Below the pieces are notes generated by a model. The model was given only the letters and a program-made list of their open reading frames with translations. It had not been told where the DNA came from and made no database searches. Shown one piece after another: positions 6,837 to 11,819 of a stretch of DNA of 11,819 bases. Position 1 is the first letter of the stretch, and every line of letters starts with the position of its first letter. The translations under genes and the position numbers were made by a program. Origin of the DNA: Minisyncoccota bacterium. GTDB lineage: Bacteria > Patescibacteriota > Microgenomatia > UBA1400 > PJMF01. Location of the stretch: NCBI GenBank assembly GCA_014728425.1, contig WJLO01000097.1, forward strand, positions 1 to 11,819. The letters run 5' to 3'.

Positions 6837-8544
6837 ACCCTATCTCCCCAAACTGATAAACTGGCTTGATCAGCATTTATTATTGCTGCTCTCGGCTTTA
6901 TTGTTGGCATTTATTCCCTTGTATCCCAAAATTCCCTTATTTGAAGCTATTCCTGGCTATCTGGTGCGCATTAGGTTAGAAGACTTTTTAGTATTGTTTA
7001 CAGTGGTGATTTGGCTTATCCAGCTCAAGCGCCAACAACTCTTTTTTCATCACCCCTTATTAAAAGCCATTACTATTTATGCTGTAGTTGGTTTTTTATC
7101 AGTTTTATCTGCAGTAATCATTACCAAAACTGTACCATTTCAAACTAATGACTGGCTACATTTAACCAAAACCTTATTGCATTACTTGCGTTATTTAGAA
7201 TACTTTAGTTTAAGTTTTATTTTATTTAACAGCATCAAAAGCAAACAAGATCTTTATTTATTGTTAACTGTTTTTTGTCTTACTGTGATAGCAGTTAGCG
7301 TTTATGGTTTTGGACAAAAATATTATTACTGGCCAGTTTACTCCACCATGAATCGAGAGTTTAGCAAAGGCATTCGTTTATACTTAACTGAACACGCTCG
7401 CGTTCAATCAACTTTTGGTGGTCATTATGATTTAGCAGCTTTTTTAGTGATTAGCTTAACCATTATTTTAGCTTTAGCTTTTAAACTAAAAAATAACTTA
7501 GTTAAACTAGCTTTACATTTGACTCATTTGTTAGGACTGTGGCTGCTAATGGCTAGTGCTTCACGCACCTCCTTTATTGCTTATGTGTTTGCCAGTGGCA
7601 TTACTTTAATAATCATAACTTGGAGCAAAGCTAAATGGCAGTTGCGTGTCAAGTGGTTAGTTAGCAGAAGCTTGGGTCTAGTGGTAATTTGGACCATGAT
7701 GGTTTACTTTTTTGGTGGTGACATGTATGAGCGGTTTTTACAAACTTTACAAGGCTATCCCCAGTTTGATCAGCTTTATCACCGCCTTAATGATCAGCGC
7801 CAACAAACTTTAAATTGGGTGATTGCTACTATCAAGCTTGATCAAGTTTCAGTTTTCAAAGGCTATAAACCAGAAAATGCTATTTCTTTAGAAGAAGCAG
7901 TTCAACTTGAACAACAACAAGTGGTGGTTAGTTCTGATCAACGCCCAGTGCCAGTCAAACCTGGTGATAAGCCCAGTGATGTTTATGTTGATGTGCCAGA
8001 TTATGTAAAAGTAGCTACTACTTCTGCTTCTGGTGAAACTGTTTACGAAATTATTGAACAACCTCGAACTTGGTCAGAGAACGCTCAAGTTCATGGCTTG
8101 TCATTTGGTATCAGATTAGATGCTTTGTGGCCACAAGCCATTCAAGGATTTTTACAAAATCCTTTACTAGGCAGTGGTTATGCCACTTTAAATAAAAAAG
8201 GTGTCAGTCACTTTACAGAAGCTGAAAGTACTGATAATAATTTTTTACGAATTTTAGGCGAAACCGGCTTACTTGGTTTTATCAGTTTTTATGGAATAAT
8301 CATTTTGGCTCTTGTTAAAGCTGCACAGTTATTAAAAAGCTCAGATCAGCTCACTAAAGGTCTGGCAACTGGCTTTATTGCTGCCACCCTAGGCCTACTG
8401 GTTAATGCTGGCTTTATTGATGTTTTTGCTGCCTCCAAAGTAGCTTTTACTTATTGGGCCTTAACTGGCATGATCATGGCTTTATATTTATTAGAAACTA
8501 ATCCCAAAATCATTAAAAAATCAACTCAAAAAAAACTTCATTAA
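6829..8544 (+). CDS. O-antigen polymerase/ligase-like (Wzy/WaaL superfamily) membrane protein
   Basis: The 571-residue protein has about 12 predicted membrane spans (near 16-32, 51-67, 79-99, 114-135, 141-160, 200-218, 225-242, 246-265, 279-295, 480-500, 510-529, 534-555). RVQSTFGGHYDLAAFL (191-206) and MASASRTSFIAY (241-252) match conserved patches of the O-antigen ligase/polymerase superfamily. The large loop between spans 9 and 10 (about 296-478) ends with SFGIRLDALWPQAIQGFLQNP (425-445), GSGYATLNKKG and TDNNFLRILGETGLLGF (468-484), as in this family. Such proteins join undecaprenyl-linked glycans outside the membrane. Where WaaL ligases carry His-Asn, this has Asp469-Asn470, which favours a polymerase role (inference). 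The loop carries about 80 residues (345-424) I cannot assign. It overlaps the preceding GT2 gene by 8 bp and ends 1 bp before the next GT4. Confidence 0.85.
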   Translation: MFKPYLPKLINWLDQHLLLLLSALLLAFIPLYPKIPLFEAIPGYLVRIRLEDFLVLFTVVIWLIQLKRQQLFFHHPLLKAITIYAVVGFLSVLSAVIITKTVPFQTNDWLHLTKTLLHYLRYLEYFSLSFILFNSIKSKQDLYLLLTVFCLTVIAVSVYGFGQKYYYWPVYSTMNREFSKGIRLYLTEHARVQSTFGGHYDLAAFLVISLTIILALAFKLKNNLVKLALHLTHLLGLWLLMASASRTSFIAYVFASGITLIIITWSKAKWQLRVKWLVSRSLGLVVIWTMMVYFFGGDMYERFLQTLQGYPQFDQLYHRLNDQRQQTLNWVIATIKLDQVSVFKGYKPENAISLEEAVQLEQQQVVVSSDQRPVPVKPGDKPSDVYVDVPDYVKVATTSASGETVYEIIEQPRTWSENAQVHGLSFGIRLDALWPQAIQGFLQNPLLGSGYATLNKKGVSHFTEAESTDNNFLRILGETGLLGFISFYGIIILALVKAAQLLKSSDQLTKGLATGFIAATLGLLVNAGFIDVFAASKVAFTYWALTGMIMALYLLETNPKIIKKSTQKKLH

Positions 8545-8545
8545 T

Positions 8546-9745
8546 ATGCGAATTTTAATGCTCACTCCCTATCTGCCCTTTCCTTTGCTTTCTGGTGGTC
8601 AGATTAGAACTTACAACTTGTTAAAAAAACTTTATCAGAAGCATCAAATTACTTTGTTTGCTTTAATTAAAGATGAGAGTGAACGCCAGCATATTAAAGA
8701 GCTAGCCAAATACTGTACTAAAGTTAAGGTTTTTAAGCGTTCGCAAAAACCTTTTACCTTGCACAACATCCTTAAAACTGGTTTTTCTAGCTATCCATTT
8801 TTGGTGATTCGCAACTATGTGCCGCAAGTTATTAATGCTATTAAAAAAGAACTAGCTCAAAATCAATATGATTTAATTCATGCAGAAACTTTTTACATGA
8901 TGCCTCATCTACCTATTACTCAGGTGCCTACCATCTTAGTAGAGCAAACTATTGAATATTTGGGTTATGAAAGTTATGCTCGCAGGGCCTTTTCTTTGCT
9001 CAAACCACTGCTGCATATTGATATTAAAAAAATCAAACGTTGGGAAAAACATTATTGGCAACAGTGTGACAAGCTCATTGTTATGAGCGATGATGATAAA
9101 TGCTTTATTAGTCGTTTTATTAAAAATCAAGACAAGATTGAGGTGGTTTCTAATGGGGTTGATGCTCGTTGGTTTGCTCAAAAAAAACGACAACTACCTC
9201 AACAACCTACGATTTTATCAGTAGGCACTTTTAAATGGTTGCCCAATGTAGAGGCTGTGAGTTTTTTAGTAGAAAAAGTTTGGCCTTTAATTAAACAGCA
9301 GTTGCCATCAGCCAAGCTTTGGATTGTGGGCAACTCACCTACCAAAAAAATCTTAACTTATGAAACACTTGATTCTAGTATTAAAGTTTCTGGGGGCATT
9401 CCTGATATTCGTAATGCTTTTAAAGGTGCTCATGTGTTGATTGCCCCAGTGTTAAGTGGCAAGGGCACTCGATATAAAGTCTTAGAAGCCATGGCTAGTG
9501 GCACACCAGTAGTAGCTACACCTACAGCTGTAGAGGGTTTAGGGGTTAAACACAATACTCATGTCTTAACTAGTCAATCAGCTGCTGGCTTAGCTAAGTT
9601 AACTTTGCAAGTCTTGGCCAATAAAAAACTTTGGCAAAGGCTTTCTAAAAATGGAGAAAAGTTTGTTAAAACTAGATACAACTGGGATGTAATCTCCAAA
9701 AAGCTTGATCGAATTTATAAAGAACTAGGTAGAACTAAAAAATAA
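8546..9745 (+). CDS. GT4-family glycosyltransferase (PEP-CTERM/sugar-transferase-like subgroup)
   Basis: The protein has 399 residues with the GT-B fold. It starts MRILMLTPYLPFPLLSGGQIR, the P-x-P-xxx-GG-x-R opening of the GT4 subgroup that includes Stp1-like transferases. VVSNGVDARWF (200-210) links the domains, and ILSVGTFKWLPN (223-234) starts the donor domain. Instead of a classical E-x7-E, it has GKGTRYKVLEAMASGTPVV (305-323), where the first Glu position is K306 and E314 is retained; a G-T-R-x-K-V-L-E pattern is normal for this subgroup. A long region at 130-175 with basic helices (KPLLHIDIKKIKRWEKHYW) probably contacts membrane or acceptor. It sits 1 bp after the polymerase-like gene and 2 bp before the next GT2, without a Shine-Dalgarno. 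Family is clear; the sugar is unknown. Confidence 0.9.
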   Translation: MRILMLTPYLPFPLLSGGQIRTYNLLKKLYQKHQITLFALIKDESERQHIKELAKYCTKVKVFKRSQKPFTLHNILKTGFSSYPFLVIRNYVPQVINAIKKELAQNQYDLIHAETFYMMPHLPITQVPTILVEQTIEYLGYESYARRAFSLLKPLLHIDIKKIKRWEKHYWQQCDKLIVMSDDDKCFISRFIKNQDKIEVVSNGVDARWFAQKKRQLPQQPTILSVGTFKWLPNVEAVSFLVEKVWPLIKQQLPSAKLWIVGNSPTKKILTYETLDSSIKVSGGIPDIRNAFKGAHVLIAPVLSGKGTRYKVLEAMASGTPVVATPTAVEGLGVKHNTHVLTSQSAAGLAKLTLQVLANKKLWQRLSKNGEKFVKTRYNWDVISKKLDRIYKELGRTKK

Positions 9746-9747
9746 CT

Positions 9748-10623
9748 ATGGCAAAAAAACCCAGCCTTACCTTAATTATTCTTAACTATAATACTCAGTT
9801 TTGGTTAAAAAAAACTTTAACTAGTTTAAATAAGCACTATCGTCAAAAAACCCAAACTAAACTTTCCACAGTTGTAGTTGATAATGCTAGTGAAGATCAG
9901 TCTGTAGCCATGGTCAAAAAAGAGTTTCCTTGGGTAAAGCTGATGGCTCTGCCAAAAAATCTTGGTTATGCAACTGCTAATAACTTGGCTTTAAAAAAAG
10001 TCCAAACCGATTATTGTATGCTGTTAAATAGTGATGTAGAGTTTACTGCAGCAACTAAGCTAGATCAACTCATTAAATTCTTGGCAGACAATCCTAAAAT
10101 TGCAGTGATTACTCCTCGAGTGGAACTAGAAAACGGTAAACTTGACTGGGCCTGCCATCGCGGCGAACCTACTCCTTGGGCTTCATTAACTTACTTTGCT
10201 AAGTTAGAAAAGCTTTGTCCTCAGCGACCCAGCTGTGCTCAATATCATCAAAAATATAAAGATCTAAATACTATTCATGAAATTGATGCTTGTAGTGGAG
10301 CAGCCATGATGGTCAAAACCGCAGCTATGAAAAAGGTTGGTTTTTTAGACGAAAGATTTTTTATCTATGCTGAAGATTTAGATTGGTGCAAACGTTTTCG
10401 CGATGCTGGCTATCAAGTTGCTTACCACCCTTTGGTAAAAATCATTCACCACAAATATAAAGCTGGTTTAGAAAGCCGCGACGCTCATGTGAGTTTTGAA
10501 ACCAAGCGTCATTTTTACAACACTATGCTGCAGTATTATGACAAGCATTATCGCGAACACTATCCCGAATTAGTACGCTGGCTGCTAAGAGTGGTTTTGT
10601 TTATTAAAAGGGGAGGGTTTTAA
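9748..10623 (+). CDS. GT2-family glycosyltransferase (WbbL-like)
   Basis: This 291-residue inverting GT-A enzyme is similar in motif order to the GT2 gene at 5853 but more compact. It shows LTLIILNYNTQFWL (7-20), VVVDNASEDQS (42-52), NLGYATANN (71-79), LNSDVEF (93-99), ACSGAAMMV (181-189), the catalytic region IYAEDLDWCKRFRDAGY (206-222) and HH at 234-235. The family includes rhamnosyl- and other deoxyhexosyl-transferases acting on undecaprenyl-linked intermediates. Cysteines at 90, 136, 157, 163 and 182 are more than usual for the window, whose proteins are Cys-poor; whether any bind metal cannot be told. The ATG follows the previous stop by 2 bp and has no Shine-Dalgarno. The stop codon directly abuts the next ATG. 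Confidence 0.92.
   Translation: MAKKPSLTLIILNYNTQFWLKKTLTSLNKHYRQKTQTKLSTVVVDNASEDQSVAMVKKEFPWVKLMALPKNLGYATANNLALKKVQTDYCMLLNSDVEFTAATKLDQLIKFLADNPKIAVITPRVELENGKLDWACHRGEPTPWASLTYFAKLEKLCPQRPSCAQYHQKYKDLNTIHEIDACSGAAMMVKTAAMKKVGFLDERFFIYAEDLDWCKRFRDAGYQVAYHPLVKIIHHKYKAGLESRDAHVSFETKRHFYNTMLQYYDKHYREHYPELVRWLLRVVLFIKRGGF
10609..10617 (+). promoter_or_regulatory. Strong Shine-Dalgarno for the GT4 gene at 10624
   Basis: AGGGGAGGG contains a full GGAGG core (10612-10616), ending seven bases before the ATG at 10624, the ideal distance. It lies inside the last codons of the preceding GT2, where it encodes the Lys-Arg-Gly-Gly-Phe end. It is the only canonical ribosome-binding site I found before any gene in the window, and it supports the chosen start. 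Confidence 0.8.
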
Positions 10624-11742
10624 ATGAAGATTGGCATTGACTGTCGCTTAGCTGGTACCCAGCATGCTGGCATTGGTCGCTATATCGAAAATTTAATTAT
10701 CCGCTTACCCAAACTATCCCCAGGTACTAAGTGGGTATATTTTTTTTATGATCAAGATCAAGCGCAAACTGTTTTACAAAAACTTACCTCAGCTCAGCAA
10801 CAAAACATTCATGTTAAACTAGCTGCTATTAAACATTACTCTCTAGCAGAACAAATTCAGCTAGTAAAGATTTTTCATCAAGCACAACTAGACCTTTTGC
10901 ATATACCTCACTTTAATGCACCGATTTTTTATCCTGGTAAATTAGTGATCACTATTCATGATTTGCTCTGGCACCAGCAAAAAGGTTTAACAGTAACCAC
11001 TTTGCCTAAATGGCAATATTGGCTTAAATATTTAGCTTATCGATTAGTAGCCACAACTGCTATTTACCGTGCTAGCAAAATCTTAGTGCCAGCAGCTACT
11101 ATTAAAAAAACTCTACTAAGTTATTATCCCCAAGTAAAAAACAAAATAATAGTTACCAAAGAAGGAGTGAGTCAAGAATTTCATCTTAAACCAACTCAAG
11201 CTCACCCATTAACTAAACAACTTTTATATGTAGGCTCTTTGTATCCTCATAAAAACATTAAGCTGGTGCTGCAAGCTTTAACTCAGCTACCTGACTATCA
11301 ATTAATATTGGTGGGAGCTAGAAATGTTTTTCAACAGCAGGTTAAAAAACAGGTTAAACATCTTCAGCTTGCTGATCAAGTCAAGTTTACTGGTTATTTA
11401 AGTGATGCACAATTAATCAAGCTCTATCAACAGTCATTAGCTTTAATTCAGCCTTCTTTATCTGAAGGTTTTGGCTTAACTGGCGTAGAAGCCATGGCTG
11501 CTGGCGTGCCAGTTTTGGCTTCTAAAATCCCGATTTTTCAAGAAATCTACCAAGACGCAGCTCTTTACTTTAATCCTTATGCTGTTGATGAGTTAGTTCA
11601 AACTATTAAACAAGTTAGTAAAACCCGGTTGAGAAAAAAACTCATTAACCAAGGTCAAAAATTGGCTCAACAATACAGCTGGCAACAACTAACTGAACAA
11701 ACCTGGCAAAGTTATCAATCAGTTTTAAATTTAAAATCGTGA
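10624..11742 (+). CDS. GT4-family glycosyltransferase (mannosyltransferase-like)
   Basis: The protein has 372 residues and a standard GT-B/GT4 layout. It starts MKIGIDCRLAGTQHAGIGRY, with a classical GIGRY glycine loop at 16-20. ITIHDLLW (109-116) holds the conserved His-Asp of the acceptor domain. The donor domain opens with LLYVGSLYPHKN (200-211), and the E-x7-E motif is EGFGLTGVE (E281, E289), followed by AAGVPVLAS. Proteins with this opening and the SEGFGL..VEAMA block are commonly annotated as mannosyl- or rhamnosyl-transferases of O-antigen or exopolysaccharide clusters; the actual sugar is not determinable here. It resembles the GT4 at 626 in architecture more than the one at 8546. The start is fixed by a strong upstream ribosome-binding site. 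It ends in a GTGA overlap with the next, incomplete gene. Confidence 0.92.
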   Translation: MKIGIDCRLAGTQHAGIGRYIENLIIRLPKLSPGTKWVYFFYDQDQAQTVLQKLTSAQQQNIHVKLAAIKHYSLAEQIQLVKIFHQAQLDLLHIPHFNAPIFYPGKLVITIHDLLWHQQKGLTVTTLPKWQYWLKYLAYRLVATTAIYRASKILVPAATIKKTLLSYYPQVKNKIIVTKEGVSQEFHLKPTQAHPLTKQLLYVGSLYPHKNIKLVLQALTQLPDYQLILVGARNVFQQQVKKQVKHLQLADQVKFTGYLSDAQLIKLYQQSLALIQPSLSEGFGLTGVEAMAAGVPVLASKIPIFQEIYQDAALYFNPYAVDELVQTIKQVSKTRLRKKLINQGQKLAQQYSWQQLTEQTWQSYQSVLNLKS

Positions 11743-11819
11743 AAACTTGGCAAAGTCGTTTTCATCATCCTGCCTTAGTTTACGATCGCGTTAACACTGC
11801 TTATGGTGGTGCTGAACAA
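11739..11819 (+). CDS. N-terminal start of another GT4-family glycosyltransferase, 3' truncated by the window
   Basis: A GTG at 11739 overlaps the previous TGA stop by four bases (GTGA) and opens a frame that stays open to the last base: 27 codons. The peptide reads through ALVYDRVNTAYGGAEQ (12-27), the typical first strand and glycine loop of GT4 enzymes related to those starting ALVHDWLxxxGGAE. The family call rests on this short segment only; no donor-domain motif is visible. The four-base overlap agrees with the tight operon structure upstream. No Shine-Dalgarno is present before the GTG. If real, it adds a fourth complete-or-partial GT4 to the window. Confidence 0.7.
   Translation, partial: MKTWQSRFHHPALVYDRVNTAYGGAEQ

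Noticed and set aside
8936..9193. Minus-strand open frame inside the GT4 gene at 8546
   Set aside because: It is fully contained in a well-supported gene and its translation shows no conserved pattern.
1..11819. CRISPR array, insertion sequence, tRNA/rRNA gene or defence system
   Set aside because: No regularly spaced repeats, transposase or integrase motifs, tRNA-like cloverleaf or defence-family domains were found; nearly all sequence is accounted for by ruv and glycan genes.

Overview
The window is a dense, entirely plus-strand bacterial stretch with an AT-rich composition (roughly 35-40 % GC by eye), very short intergenic gaps and many overlapping genes. TGA and TAA are used as stops and TAG is not seen, so the recoded-TGA lineages are excluded. 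Proteins are rich in Lys and in Gln (mostly CAA). Most starts lack a Shine-Dalgarno sequence. Together with the mix of cell-surface glycosyltransferases (GTs) and a compact ruvCAB set, this suggests a Patescibacteria/CPR genome, perhaps of the Microgenomates type. That placement is inference; no rRNA or other taxonomic marker is present.

Layout. (1) Bases 1-2970: the C-terminal end of a membrane GT-C (PMT/ArnT-like) glycosyltransferase, followed by two overlapping GT4 glycosyltransferases. (2) Bases 2971-3051: a short AT-rich gap with a possible promoter and an interrupted inverted repeat. (3) Bases 3052-5198: ruvC, ruvA and ruvB, the complete Holliday-junction resolvasome. ruvC and ruvA overlap by 17 bp, and ruvB follows after a 97-bp T-rich gap. 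(4) Bases 5231-11819: a polysaccharide cluster holding a hexapeptide-repeat acyltransferase, a GT2, a multi-span O-antigen polymerase/ligase-like protein, a GT4, a second GT2, another GT4, and the first 27 codons of one more GT4 that runs off the window.

The surface genes would work together to build a repeat-unit glycan. The cytoplasmic GT2 and GT4 enzymes would add sugars to a lipid-linked carrier, the acyltransferase would decorate a sugar, and the Wzy/WaaL-like membrane protein would polymerise or ligate the product outside the membrane. No flippase, chain-length regulator or initiating phosphoglycosyltransferase lies in the window, so the cluster should continue outside it. From 5853 onward the genes are separated by 2 bp or less or overlap, so they are probably one operon.

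I found no CRISPR array, RNA gene, mobile element or defence system, and nothing that justifies claiming a new system. The points most worth checking are a long unassigned extracytoplasmic segment and an Asp-Asn in place of the ligase His-Asn in the polymerase-like protein, a possible leaderless promoter for ruvC, substituted motif residues in one GT4 and in RuvA, and the placement of the ruv genes inside a glycan locus.
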